Assembly (NCBI GenBank): GCA_964593455.1
Contig: CAZQHK010000002.1
Span: forward strand, 1 to 64,000
Length of the DNA stretch: 64,000 nucleotides
From: CAZQHK01 sp964593455
Lineage (GTDB): Bacteria; Muiribacteriota; CAYSPT01
Direction: 5' to 3'
The notes beneath the pieces are model-generated. The model was not told the DNA's origin. It searched no databases and worked only from the letters and a program-made list of their open reading frames with translations. Below are positions 9,069 to 17,904 of this stretch, piece after piece. Each line of letters opens with the position of its first letter. The first letter of the stretch is position 1. The translations under genes and the position numbers were made by a program.

Positions 9069-9883
9069 CAGTGTATTTCCACCTCCACGGCATCTTCCCC
9101 ATAAATCTCCTTGAAGCGTTTCTTATCGATGTCTTTGGGATGGCCATCGAACACCAGTTCACCTTTTTTCAAGGCTATTATTCTGGTACCATACTCTCTG
9201 GCCAGGCTCAGGAAATGCAGGGAGCAAAGCACCGTCAATCCCTCGTTACGATTAACGTCCACCAGGTACTTCATTACCGTGTGCGAGGTAGCCGGATCGA
9301 GACTGGCCACCGGTTCGTCAGCCAGCATCATCTTGGGCTGCTGCATCAAAGCCCGGGCGATGGCCACCCGCTGCTGCTGGCCGCCGGAAAGTTCGGAAGC
9401 CCGGTGCTGCCAGTACGGCTCCAATCCAACCTTCTCCAGGTTATTAAAAGCCTCATGAACATGCTCATCACTGAACTTATTAAAGAGTGACCACCAGGCC
9501 GGCACGTACCCGAGTTTGCCCGTGAGCACGTTAGCCAGCACGCTGAGTCGTTTAACCAGGTTGAACTGCTGGAAGATCATCCCGATCTCGCGCCGGGCGA
9601 CCCTGAGATCTTTCTCGTTAAGAGCGGTCAACTCCCTGTCTTTGAAGAAGATAACTCCGGCGGAAGGTTCCACCAAACGGTTAATACACCTGAGAAGCGT
9701 TGATTTACCGGAACCTGAAAGCCCGATTACCACCACGAATTCTCCCGGGTAAACCTTGAGGTCCAGATTATTCAAGCCCATGGTTCCGTTGGGCCACACC
9801 AGGCTGAGGTTGCGGATGTTCAGGATGGGTTCGGAAGTTACTTTATACCCGGTGGCTATCGTCAATCCGTCATTCTGTCCCAT
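9068..9883 (-). CDS. phnC: Phosphonate-type ABC importer ATP-binding protein PhnC
   Basis: The ATPase subunit of the PhnCDE importer, about 271 aa. Walker A GLSGSGKST is at about residues 53-61, the Q-loop in MIFQQFNLV, the signature LSGGQQQRVAIARAL near 161 and Walker B MLADEPVASLDP near 183. ATG 9883 is chosen because it falls three bases after the phnD stop and restores the normal family length. A longer frame exists upstream but would run deep into phnD. It is coupled to phnE by a 1-nt overlap. Confidence 0.93.
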   Translation of the reverse strand: MGQNDGLTIATGYKVTSEPILNIRNLSLVWPNGTMGLNNLDLKVYPGEFVVVIGLSGSGKSTLLRCINRLVEPSAGVIFFKDRELTALNEKDLRVARREIGMIFQQFNLVKRLSVLANVLTGKLGYVPAWWSLFNKFSDEHVHEAFNNLEKVGLEPYWQHRASELSGGQQQRVAIARALMQQPKMMLADEPVASLDPATSHTVMKYLVDVNRNEGLTVLCSLHFLSLAREYGTRIIALKKGELVFDGHPKDIDKKRFKEIYGEDAVEVEIH

Positions 9884-9885
9884 AC

Positions 9886-11052
9886 CTACTTTCCCGCTCC
9901 CTCTTTCTTTTTCGGTGTTTTCTTTTTTTTGCCACCGGTCTTCACCATTTCCTCGATGTTTAATCCCATGACCTTGGCAGTCACCCGAACCGGGTCGAAC
10001 CACTCATCCCGGCCTTCGATGAAACCGGTTATCTCATACGCCTGCATCATCAACCGGCGGCCTTTTTCGTAGCGGGCAAGCTCCAACAAAGCTTTCTTCA
10101 ATTTATCCTTCATGCCCGGCGGTAGATCCCGGCGAACGGTAACGGTGTCGTTAGGGATCTTGTCCGTGTAAGTAAGTACCTTTACCTTCTCTTTTACATC
10201 AGGATAACCGCTCAAGGCACGATCCCGGGCATCGGTAAAGGTGGCGCCCGCGTCAACTTGCCCCTGGTAGACTGCCATAACCACGTTAAAGTGACTGCCG
10301 GCGTTGATAGTTTCCTTAAAAGCCCGTTTAGGATCTATTCCGTGCATTCGTAAAAGACCGGAAGGATAGATATAACCGCTGGTGGAGTTGGGGTTCACAA
10401 ACGCGAAACGTTTTCCCTTGAGGTCTTCCAGAGTTTCGATTCCCGCGTTTGCGGAGGCGATGATCTGGCCCCGGTATGAAAGCCGACCGTTCCTGATAAC
10501 CACCAGCAGCGGTTCGGCCCCGTACTTGTCGTGTGCGAGAACATAACCAAAGGTGTTGAGAAAAGCTAGGTCACACTGTCCGGCACCAAGTGCTTCCACC
10601 ACCAGCGAGTAACTGGTGGACACCCGTGAATCGACATGGTATCCGGTCTTCTCTTCCAGCATCTTCCCTAATTCCCGGGCACTGGTAATAATCGCGTCCA
10701 CTTCGGTAGACGGCACGAACAACAACTTCACCGGATTCTTCCGAGACCCAAGCTCCGCCTCTTCCCCACACCCAGTAATCCCAACCACCAGGAATAATGT
10801 TAAAACCAGAGTAAGTAATCGAGATACTTGTAATGAGGAGGAAGATCGTTGATTTACACCTGGTAGCCGGTGTCTCTCGTAGGGGACGTAGGCTTTCGAG
10901 ATGGCAGGGAGGCCATCTCGAAAGACGGGACCCCTAGCGGAGGCGCAACCAGGATGGTGGAGCCGTGAGCGGTCCCCGGAGAGAGATACCGGTTGCCCGG
11001 CAAGGAGCGTGAGTGGTCCTCGGAAAGAGGTACTTCCTCCTCGTTTATCCAT
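9886..11052 (-). CDS. phnD: Phosphonate/phosphate-type substrate-binding lipoprotein PhnD with odd N-terminal extension
   Basis: The solute receptor of the PhnCDE importer (PhnD/SsuA family). The mature receptor begins after a lipoprotein signal, LLTLVLTLFLVVGITGC (about residues 80-96), with the lipobox cysteine at 96. Family motifs include KLLFVPSTEV, LAFLNTFGYVLA, GKRFAFVNPNSTSGY and GATFTDARDRAL. The C-terminus is a lysine-rich tail. Before the signal lies a 75-residue stretch encoded by a composite repeat (10835-11042). No ATG, GTG or TTG in this frame exists between the repeat and the signal sequence. The only canonical start, ATG 11052, overlaps the cyclase stop, so the true start is unclear. 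Confidence 0.85.
   Translation of the reverse strand: MDKRGGSTSFRGPLTLLAGQPVSLSGDRSRLHHPGCASARGPVFRDGLPAISKAYVPYERHRLPGVNQRSSSSLQVSRLLTLVLTLFLVVGITGCGEEAELGSRKNPVKLLFVPSTEVDAIITSARELGKMLEEKTGYHVDSRVSTSYSLVVEALGAGQCDLAFLNTFGYVLAHDKYGAEPLLVVIRNGRLSYRGQIIASANAGIETLEDLKGKRFAFVNPNSTSGYIYPSGLLRMHGIDPKRAFKETINAGSHFNVVMAVYQGQVDAGATFTDARDRALSGYPDVKEKVKVLTYTDKIPNDTVTVRRDLPPGMKDKLKKALLELARYEKGRRLMMQAYEITGFIEGRDEWFDPVRVTAKVMGLNIEEMVKTGGKKKKTPKKKEGAGK
10835..11042. repeat. Composite structured repeat inserted at the 5' end of phnD
   Basis: A 208-bp block bounded by perfect 10-bp inverted repeats (GAGGAGGAAG at 10835-10844 and its complement at 11033-11042). Inside is a 13-bp perfect hairpin (CTTTCGAGATGGC 10893-10905 with 10912-10924) and an outer TAGGGG/CCCCTA pairing (10880-10885 with 10931-10936). 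A 25-nt direct repeat at 10965-10989 and 11009-11033 matches at 21 positions, and a third, inverted, diverged copy lies near 10870-10890. The block contains no stop codon in the phnD frame. It may be a palindromic repetitive element or a structured RNA leader; I recognise no known riboswitch. Confidence 0.7.
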
Positions 11053-12781
11053 TATTATTCATCTCCGCTTCTTTGAACCCCATCACCAGATAAGTCGGCA
11101 CGAAAATGCTCTTTCCCTTAACCTTGATCGGGCCGAGATCCTTGGCTTCGACCAGGTCTTCGACATGGCGGTAGGTGGCCTGCGTTACCAGGACTTGATC
11201 ACCCAATGCTTCCGCTTCGAGCCGGGCAGCCATATTTACCGTATCACCGACGACCGTGTAATCCATCCGTCGTTCGGAGCCGATGTTCCCCACGACAACA
11301 TTGCCGGTAGATATACCGATTCCTATTTTTATCGCCTGTTCAGCTTTCCGGCCAAGCTCCCGGTTAAGTTCGTTAACCTTCTCTTTCATCTCCAGGGCAC
11401 TTCGCACCGCCCGCACCGGATCATCTTCCTGCATCAGTGGCACGCCGAAGATAGCCATCAGCGCGTCTCCCATGTATTTATCGAGCGTTCCTTCGTGTTT
11501 CAAAACGGTCTCGGTCATGACTGAGAGGTAGGCATTTAGAATTTCCACAACCAGTTCGGGAGCCATCTGCTCCGACATGGTGGTGAAGTTACGGATATCA
11601 GCGAACATAACCGTCACTCGTTGTTTCTCCCCACCGAGAGTCACCTGCTCGGGGGTCTTAAGTATCCGGTCAACGATCTGGGGCGCCACGTATTTATTGA
11701 ACATGTCCCTGATCTTCTTTTTCTCCGACATTTCCTGCTCGGACATTTTCTTCGCGCTCTGGAGGTCTTCCCTGGTCTGGTCGAACACCCGGGCAGTGTT
11801 CATGGACAGCCCGGCGATGGTAGCGGTGGTGTTCAACAGCATACGGTCGTTCTTACCGAATCCCTCTTCGTTCAATTTTCCGATATTTATCACACCCATG
11901 ATTTTGCCTTCCGTTTTGAGCGGAGCGGCACAGTAGCAAGCGAGAGGTCCTTTATTGATAAGCCCTATCAGGGCAGGATCCTGCCGGGCAATGTCAGGAG
12001 TCATGATCAACCCTTTGGCAGCCACCCAGCCGATGAAATTCTGTGAACCAACCGGGATGCATACTTTTTGTTCTTCTCCTGTCAAACCATACGATTTAAC
12101 CGTGTAAAGCTCTTCCTTTTCCTGGTCGACAAGCATGACCGAACATTTAACCGCACCCACTTCTCCTACCAGGATATCGATAACATTATCGAGTATTTCC
12201 TCAAAGTTCATGTTACCGGCCAGTGCCTGCACTTTGAAGAGCAGCGTGGAAAGTTTGACTGATTTCTCGTACAGTCGGGCGGATTTTTGCCGCATGGTTG
12301 TTTCCATCTCACCGGTCACCTGGTCGGAAACCGCCAACCGGTCTTCCAATTTGGCGATTCGTTCTTCTTTCACCTTGATGACGTCGCGAAGATCGTCGGA
12401 CTTGGCGCTGGCTATCTCAATCCTGTTCTTCATGACTCTGACGATGGCCCATCCGATGATCATTATTGCCACCAGGGTCTGGATAAATGCTACCGTAGGT
12501 TCATACGCATCGAAGATCTTCCAGGCAATAATTGAATGGGCGACAGCAATGCCGGTGACATACATCGGACCCGGCAAATCGAACTGAATGCCCCATAATA
12601 CTCCCACCACGTAGGTAAGGTATTGAATGTTTTCGGGAACTGGTAAAATAGTTATAAGAAGGGTATACAGAACACCGAAAGCCAACAGCTGATAGATGGG
12701 GTTGGTTTTCAACCGCTCGATCAGTTCATTATGACTGCCCGATAGACTGCTCGAACTGTTCGAGTTCTGCCAGGAGTTCAC
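11045..12781 (-). CDS. Membrane-anchored GAF-containing class III adenylate/guanylate cyclase
   Basis: A 578-aa signalling enzyme that makes cyclic AMP (or GMP) from the nucleoside triphosphate. GTG 12781 is chosen because AAGGAGG lies six bases upstream. About four TM segments span residues 30-115, followed by a coiled coil (125-185), a GAF domain (about 190-345) and the catalytic domain (about 385-570). The metal-binding aspartates are in MFADIRNF and DKYMGDALMA, and transition-state residues in VGDTVNMAARLE, so it should be active. It lies in the ispG-phn operon. No cAMP receptor gene is visible here. Confidence 0.92.
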   Translation of the reverse strand: MNSWQNSNSSSSLSGSHNELIERLKTNPIYQLLAFGVLYTLLITILPVPENIQYLTYVVGVLWGIQFDLPGPMYVTGIAVAHSIIAWKIFDAYEPTVAFIQTLVAIMIIGWAIVRVMKNRIEIASAKSDDLRDVIKVKEERIAKLEDRLAVSDQVTGEMETTMRQKSARLYEKSVKLSTLLFKVQALAGNMNFEEILDNVIDILVGEVGAVKCSVMLVDQEKEELYTVKSYGLTGEEQKVCIPVGSQNFIGWVAAKGLIMTPDIARQDPALIGLINKGPLACYCAAPLKTEGKIMGVINIGKLNEEGFGKNDRMLLNTTATIAGLSMNTARVFDQTREDLQSAKKMSEQEMSEKKKIRDMFNKYVAPQIVDRILKTPEQVTLGGEKQRVTVMFADIRNFTTMSEQMAPELVVEILNAYLSVMTETVLKHEGTLDKYMGDALMAIFGVPLMQEDDPVRAVRSALEMKEKVNELNRELGRKAEQAIKIGIGISTGNVVVGNIGSERRMDYTVVGDTVNMAARLEAEALGDQVLVTQATYRHVEDLVEAKDLGPIKVKGKSIFVPTYLVMGFKEAEMNNNG

Positions 12782-13814
12782 CGGCAACCTCCTTGATTTT
12801 TACCTTTCTCAAAAGCCGTCCGTTCCGATACAGGCCAGCCGTGGTCTCGTTGAAACCAGCCACGGCCAGGTCGGCTCCCCGGGCTTCACCAGGCCCGTTG
12901 ACAGCGCATCCCATAATAGCAATAGTAATCGGAGTCTTCGATTTTTCCAGGACAGATTCCACCTGGTGGTAAAGTCCGATAACATCTATACAAACTCTGG
13001 CACAAGTAGGACATGATATCACAATCGGACCCGGTGCGCCCAGCCCCAGACATCGTACAATCTCCTTCCCCACCCTGACTTCTTCGATGGGAGAAGCCGA
13101 TAGTGAGACCCGAATGGTATCGCCGATCCCTTCAGCCAGCAGTATCCCTATTCCGACTGATGACCTTACGGTTCCTGCCAGCAAACCACCCGCCTCGGTA
13201 ATGCCTAAATGCTGAGGAACGTCAAACTGCTTGGAAAACAAGCGGCATGCAGCGATGGTAGTGAAAACATCGCTGGACTTGAGAGATACAATGATGTTTT
13301 TAAAGTGCATCTCTTCAAGCCATGTCAAGTAGCGGACAGCTGCAGCGACCATGGCTTCCGGGGTTACCCCTCCATGCGAATCAAGGATATCACCGGGTAT
13401 TGAACCGGAGTTGACTCCAACCCGTATTGCTCTGTTCAGTTCAGCGGCCCTGGCCGCTACCTGCTCCAACCGGCTGCGCCCGCCCAGGTTGCCGGGATTT
13501 ACCCGGACCTTGGCAGCGCCTTCTTCCAGAGCCATAATAGCCAGCTTGTGATCAAAATGAATGTCGGCTACCAACGGGACGGAAACACTAGCGGCAATGG
13601 AACCGAAAGCTTTTACAGAACTAACATCAGGGACCGCCACCCGGACAATATCACAACCGGCTTCAATCAACTGATTGATCTGGTCGAGCGTCGCTGACAC
13701 ATCCCTGGTGTTTGTTTTGGTCATGGATTGCACCGACAAAGGAGCGTTTCCGCCCACTGCCACCGTGCCGACCATGACCTGGCGGGTAGGGATTTTTTTG
13801 TTCTTGGATTTCAT
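12729..13814 (-). CDS. ispG: 4-hydroxy-3-methylbut-2-en-1-yl diphosphate synthase (flavodoxin/ferredoxin)
   Basis: The penultimate enzyme of the MEP isoprenoid pathway. It converts methylerythritol cyclodiphosphate to HMBPP with a [4Fe-4S] cluster. Length is about 361 aa, matching the short bacterial form. The N-terminal TIM-barrel motifs include SVQSMTKTNTRD, VADIHFDHKLA and KVRVNPGNLG. Cluster ligands are in SCPTCARVC and MGCAVNGPGEA. ATG 13814 overlaps the stop of the upstream TPR gene as ATGA, which decides the start over a longer frame. The 3' end overlaps the cyclase start by about 50 bp. Confidence 0.96.
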   Translation of the reverse strand: MKSKNKKIPTRQVMVGTVAVGGNAPLSVQSMTKTNTRDVSATLDQINQLIEAGCDIVRVAVPDVSSVKAFGSIAASVSVPLVADIHFDHKLAIMALEEGAAKVRVNPGNLGGRSRLEQVAARAAELNRAIRVGVNSGSIPGDILDSHGGVTPEAMVAAAVRYLTWLEEMHFKNIIVSLKSSDVFTTIAACRLFSKQFDVPQHLGITEAGGLLAGTVRSSVGIGILLAEGIGDTIRVSLSASPIEEVRVGKEIVRCLGLGAPGPIVISCPTCARVCIDVIGLYHQVESVLEKSKTPITIAIMGCAVNGPGEARGADLAVAGFNETTAGLYRNGRLLRKVKIKEVAGELLAELEQFEQSIGQS

Positions 13815-16393
13815 CCCGCAACTCTGGCTTCGATACCCCTGAGAAGATCTTTTGTATGCCGGGCCATGCTGCTGTCCATAGGGACCAGTTCGAGTGTTTT
13901 CCGCCATTCGTCCAAAGCCTGTTCCGGCTCGTCTTTGTCCTCGTAAGCAAACCCGAGATTATAGTGGGCATAGGGGTCGTTTGGATTGATAGATATTACC
14001 TTTTTCCAGATGGTTATGGCCTCACTGAGCTGGTTCTTCTCGTAGTACGCCATTCCCAGGTTGTACAGCGCATACTCGTCGTTGGGGTTGATTATACAGG
14101 CTTTCTGGAACGATTTTATCGCCTCGTCGAGACGCCCCATTTCATAAAACACAATTCCCAGGTTACAGTATGCGTAGACGTCTTCACGATTGATCTCGAG
14201 TGCCATGCAAAAGCTTTTCACCGCTTCATCGAACCGCCCCTGGATCTTGTATATAACTCCCAGGCTGTAATGACTGAACTCATCAGACGGATTCAATTCG
14301 ACGGCTTTTTTAAGCCATGTCAACGCCTCCTCGAACTGCCCTTTGCCCCTGAGCAGACACCCCAGGTTATAGCAGGCCAAAGCGTGTTCAGGAGCGAGTT
14401 GCAGAGCTTCCCGGGCATACTGTTCCGCCTTCTGCAGATTACCCAGATATCGTTCTACCACGCTCAAATTGTAGAAAACATCGGGGTTGGTCCCCTGTGA
14501 AACCTGGGCGGCTTTCTCCAGCCAGGACATGGCTGCCTGGTAGGCACATCGGTTCTTCATGGCCAACCCAATATTCAGGTATCCAGCCACTTCATCCGGA
14601 TAACAATCGATGAGTTTCCGGGATACCTCTTCCGCTTCTTCAATCAGACCCCTGTTGCGGTACTCGACTGCCAGGACTTCCAGGATATCTTTTCGCTCGG
14701 AATCATGAACACGAGCTTTCTGCCAGGCTTCCAGAGCGTCCCGGGAACGTCCTTTATCCTTGTACGCGAACCCGAGATCGACGAGAGCTTCTACGTAATC
14801 CGGTTTTAACGCCACCGCTTTCTCCAATTCCATGGCCGAACTGTCTATCAGGCCACGGTTGCGGTAAGATCTGGCCAGATGGTAATGAGCTACGGGATCG
14901 TTGGGGTTACGGAAACAGGCTTTTCTCCACCGGGTGATATTGTCGTCGAAGATACCTTTTTTCCGGATGATCACGTTTAGATAATACTGGGCATACTTGT
15001 CTCCCGGTTTGAGTTCCAGAACCTTCTCGAACTCTACGATCGCTTTATCGTAGAGACCTTTGTTCTTGTAGAAACAGGCCAGGTTGTACCGGACCTCGAT
15101 GTCTTTCGGAGTCTGCTGTAATTTTTGTAAACATTGCTGAATTTGCTCGTCAATATGTGCTTTTTCTATCTGGCGGAACGATACCTTGTGTCCATGGCCG
15201 TGCTGTTCGAGCGACTCGGCCTGGCGCCAGGCTGAGACAGCTTCATCATACATGCCTTTGGCATCGTAGACTTTACCCAGGTGGTTGTAAGCGTCGATAT
15301 GGTACGGTTCGAGCGAGACCACCCGTCGGTACTCTTTCACCGCTTCGTCCAGCCTGCCTTTCTCCTGGTAACAACGGCCCAGCATGTAGTGCATGTCGGG
15401 ATGCCCCTGATCGATAACAATGGCTTTTTTAAGCTCGTTGATGGCTTGATCGATTTTTTTCTGTTTCCGGTAGACCTGACCAAGGTAGAAATGGATTCTC
15501 TGGTGGTTTGGATCCAGGGACAGCGTCTTTTGGAACTCGGTCATGGCCTGATCGATGGTGTTCTTTTGATAATAAGCAACCCCCAGGTAGCAGTGCGCTT
15601 GGGCATCACTGGGGTTGATGGAAATGGCGGTGTCCAGAAGATGGATGGCTTCATCATAGTGGCCGGTGTAGTTGTAAACAACTCCCAGATTAATCATGGC
15701 GAAAACGAAATCTTCTTGAAGATTCAGCGCTTCTCTGAGCACTTCTCCGGCTTCCTTAAAGTTTCCCTGCCCCATCATGCATTGGGCCAGCATATTACGA
15801 GCATAGACGTCGTCCGGGTTGAGAACAACGGTCTTCCGGAATTGGTTGGCGGCTTTCTCCAGCATGTCCCGCTGCCGGTAGAGTACCCCAAGGCTGTAGT
15901 GGGCATACCCATAGTCCGGATGGGAGTGTACGGCTGCTTCAAATTCACGCACCGCCTCGGTCCAGAATTCTTGTTCCATGAAGAGAAGTCCCAGTGAAGT
16001 GCGGGCGAACACATTGGACGGGTCGAGTTCCAGGGTCTTGCGGAAACACCGCAGAGCCTCATCGAGCATACCCCGGCTCCGGTAGACATTGCCCAGATTG
16101 GCATAAGCGAACGAGTAGTCTTCTTTGAGCGAAACAGCTCTCTGAAACGAGAAGGCTGCCTCTTCCGGCATCCCTTTCCTGAGATACGACAGTCCCAGAA
16201 AATTGTGAGCATAGGCGTCCTGGGAATCGAGATCGATAACCCGGTGGAAGGCGTAGATTGCCTCGTCAAGCATTCCTTTCATCTGGTACGCCCGAGCAAG
16301 ATTATAGTATGCGGAAGTATCGGCCGGCGACAGCTTGATCATATCCAGACTTTCCTGGATAGCCTCATCGTAATCGATGGTTTCTAGCGGCAT
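13811..16393 (-). CDS. Very long tetratricopeptide-repeat protein
   Basis: An 860-aa protein built almost wholly of tandem 34-residue TPR units, roughly 24 of them, such as AYYNLARAYQMKGMLDEAIY and AHNFLGLSYLRKGMPEEAAF. TPR superhelices bind partner proteins. There is no signal peptide, membrane segment or catalytic domain, so it is probably a cytoplasmic scaffold. A shorter non-TPR-like linker (about 425-455, KVSFRQIEKAHIDEQIQQ) divides two arrays. ATG 16393 gives a normal start; a TTG farther upstream would lengthen it. It is the first gene of the ispG-cyclase-phn operon and overlaps ispG by four bases. Confidence 0.87.
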   Translation of the reverse strand: MPLETIDYDEAIQESLDMIKLSPADTSAYYNLARAYQMKGMLDEAIYAFHRVIDLDSQDAYAHNFLGLSYLRKGMPEEAAFSFQRAVSLKEDYSFAYANLGNVYRSRGMLDEALRCFRKTLELDPSNVFARTSLGLLFMEQEFWTEAVREFEAAVHSHPDYGYAHYSLGVLYRQRDMLEKAANQFRKTVVLNPDDVYARNMLAQCMMGQGNFKEAGEVLREALNLQEDFVFAMINLGVVYNYTGHYDEAIHLLDTAISINPSDAQAHCYLGVAYYQKNTIDQAMTEFQKTLSLDPNHQRIHFYLGQVYRKQKKIDQAINELKKAIVIDQGHPDMHYMLGRCYQEKGRLDEAVKEYRRVVSLEPYHIDAYNHLGKVYDAKGMYDEAVSAWRQAESLEQHGHGHKVSFRQIEKAHIDEQIQQCLQKLQQTPKDIEVRYNLACFYKNKGLYDKAIVEFEKVLELKPGDKYAQYYLNVIIRKKGIFDDNITRWRKACFRNPNDPVAHYHLARSYRNRGLIDSSAMELEKAVALKPDYVEALVDLGFAYKDKGRSRDALEAWQKARVHDSERKDILEVLAVEYRNRGLIEEAEEVSRKLIDCYPDEVAGYLNIGLAMKNRCAYQAAMSWLEKAAQVSQGTNPDVFYNLSVVERYLGNLQKAEQYAREALQLAPEHALACYNLGCLLRGKGQFEEALTWLKKAVELNPSDEFSHYSLGVIYKIQGRFDEAVKSFCMALEINREDVYAYCNLGIVFYEMGRLDEAIKSFQKACIINPNDEYALYNLGMAYYEKNQLSEAITIWKKVISINPNDPYAHYNLGFAYEDKDEPEQALDEWRKTLELVPMDSSMARHTKDLLRGIEARVAG

Positions 16394-16507
16394 TGGTCGT
16401 TCGCAACCAGCCTTTCCATTCGGTAGCTGTAATTGTAACGCAGGGAGATATATATAGTCAAGAAAAGGCCTCCGCAACCGGTTCCAGTGAACCTTTTTTC
16501 TATATTC

Positions 16508-16602
16508 ATTTGAGTTTCAGAGTCTCTTCCCGAGGGACACTCACGGCGCTTGCGCGCCTCCGTTCGGGTTATGCCCTCATACAGAGACTCCGAAACTCAA
16601 AT
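16508..16602. repeat. Palindromic element with 20-bp arms
   Basis: The arms at 16508-16527 and 16583-16602 are inverted copies with one mismatch (ATTTGAGTTTCAGAGTCTCT on the left). The 55-bp centre contains GGCGCTTGCGCGCC-like GC-rich sequence that can pair again. This could be a small non-autonomous element or a strong transcriptional block upstream of the TPR operon. No other copy was noticed in the window. Confidence 0.65.
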
Positions 16603-16621
16603 AGATGTCTATTTTAGAAAA

Positions 16622-16893
16622 CAGGCTCATGAAACGATGCTTCGCCTGGTATTGGTCTAATTACGGGTGTCTTTTTCTACGCTCGGCTGTTTGCTTCGCA
16701 AAGGTGCAGAGCGTGAGAGGAAATCGTGTGTTTGGTCGATAGGAAGCGAAGTGATGTGGTTAATGGCATGACTACAGGGTGGGACGGACAGGCTTTGTTA
16801 CTGGTTGAATTTGAGAGATGACTAGGATCGGACTGGCTTCATAGGGTCCTCTTTCTACACTGCTTGCTGATCATCTCAATCTCATTAATCTCG
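16622..16893 (+). repeat. Dispersed repeat family, copy 1
   Basis: Begins CAGGCTCATGAAACGATGC and runs through a GCTCGGC…hairpin region and GGGTGGGACGGACAG to the 3' module CTCTTTCTACAC…ATCTCAATCTCATTAATCTC. The 3' half (from about 16778) matches copy 5 at 58205-58523 closely over more than 100 bp. The hairpin is decayed here. It has no transposase. Confidence 0.8.
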
Positions 16894-16959
16894 TTTCAGG
16901 TCGCTCGTCTTTAATGTTTCTCTACTTCATATCTCTGTGTATTGTCTATCGTTAAATCT

Positions 16960-17075
16960 CAGGCTCACGGAACGATGCTTCGCCTGGTATTGGTCCGGTT
17001 ACGGGTGTCAGCCCTGCGCTCGGCTGTTCGCAAGCGAAAGCGCCGAGCTTAACGAGAGTTTTACGTGGTTGGTGG
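16960..17075 (+). repeat. Dispersed repeat family, copy 2 (5' part only)
   Basis: Starts CAGGCTCACGGAACGATGC and retains the hairpin GCTCGGC…GCCGAGC with TTCGCAAGCGAA inside. It lies in the same orientation as copy 1, about 70 bp after it, and ends against the prsW stop codon. Confidence 0.8.
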
Positions 17076-17079
17076 ACGC

Positions 17080-17898
17080 TTAGGACAAATCTTCGTCGAT
17101 TGTTTCAGACTGGTCATCAAGTAGTGGATGATCTGGGGTGAAAGCGATCGGAAGAGGAGGTTCATCCATGATCGGCATCACCTTGCGGCCGGGACGGAAA
17201 GGGGAGAGGAGCAGTGACAACCGGACCTTCTTGTTCAAATGGCGGTAGATGACGATGAGGAGAGGAACTATCAAGAAGCACAGGACCGAGTTGGAGAAGA
17301 TGAGAAAGTCGTAGAGACCGTGAAGCAGGATGGCTATGAGAAGTCCCGTCCTGATATAGCGTTTTTTCCGTTTCTTGCTCGTGGTGAATTTGGACAGGCC
17401 GAGGTAGTATCCCATGATGCCCGAATAGCAGATGTGTCCCAGCATGGCGGTGATGGAACGGAGAATGATATTTGAATAGCCGGTTTGAAAAAAATAGAAG
17501 AAGTTTTCCAGGGTGGCGAATCCCAGGGCTGCTGAGACTGAATAGACAATCCCGTCCATCACTTCGTTGAATTCGACCGACTTATAGACGGTCAGTTTGA
17601 CTACCAGATATTTGCCGTACTCTTCCACCAGAGCGGCAACGATAAAGCTCTGTACCAGTATTGCCCCGAGATTTTCCAGGCCTCGTACTTCGTGAGGAAG
17701 GTCAAGCTGTCCTTGGATATACAACTCCACCAGGACCACCGGAAAAATCATCATGGCACCGAGAAAAAAGGTTTTGAAGATCAGTCCCAGCGGTTCCTTT
17801 TCATAGAGGTCTTTGCGGTAGAAAAACCACAGCCACAGGAGGCCGGGAATCAGGCACATGAACAGGCCTAGAAAAATGTTCACAACATCAATTTCCAC
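17080..17898 (-). CDS. PrsW-family intramembrane metalloprotease
   Basis: A 272-aa integral membrane protein. PrsW-type motifs are all visible: LVEEYGKYLVV (EE…K, about residue 92), FNEVMDGIVYSVSAALGFATLENFFYF (about 108-134) and ITAMLGHICYSGIMGYYLGL (about 143-162). In the family these supply the glutamates and histidine of a membrane-embedded protease that cleaves anti-sigma factors. Here the second motif has N-E-V rather than the more usual acidic pair. No anti-sigma factor gene is nearby. It lies six bases after dapF in the same orientation and probably shares its transcript. Confidence 0.85.
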   Translation of the reverse strand: MEIDVVNIFLGLFMCLIPGLLWLWFFYRKDLYEKEPLGLIFKTFFLGAMMIFPVVLVELYIQGQLDLPHEVRGLENLGAILVQSFIVAALVEEYGKYLVVKLTVYKSVEFNEVMDGIVYSVSAALGFATLENFFYFFQTGYSNIILRSITAMLGHICYSGIMGYYLGLSKFTTSKKRKKRYIRTGLLIAILLHGLYDFLIFSNSVLCFLIVPLLIVIYRHLNKKVRLSLLLSPFRPGRKVMPIMDEPPLPIAFTPDHPLLDDQSETIDEDLS

Positions 17899-17904
17899 CT
17901 TAAA

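Larger units (their letters stand above)
16394..17079. other. Gene-free repeat-rich interval
   Basis: No convincing gene lies between the TPR gene and the PrsW-like gene. The interval holds a 95-bp palindromic element (16508-16602), a near full copy of the dispersed repeat (16622-16893) and a second partial copy (16960-17075) reaching almost to the prsW stop. A 66-bp AT-richer stretch between the two copies shows nothing I can assign. Confidence 0.7.
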
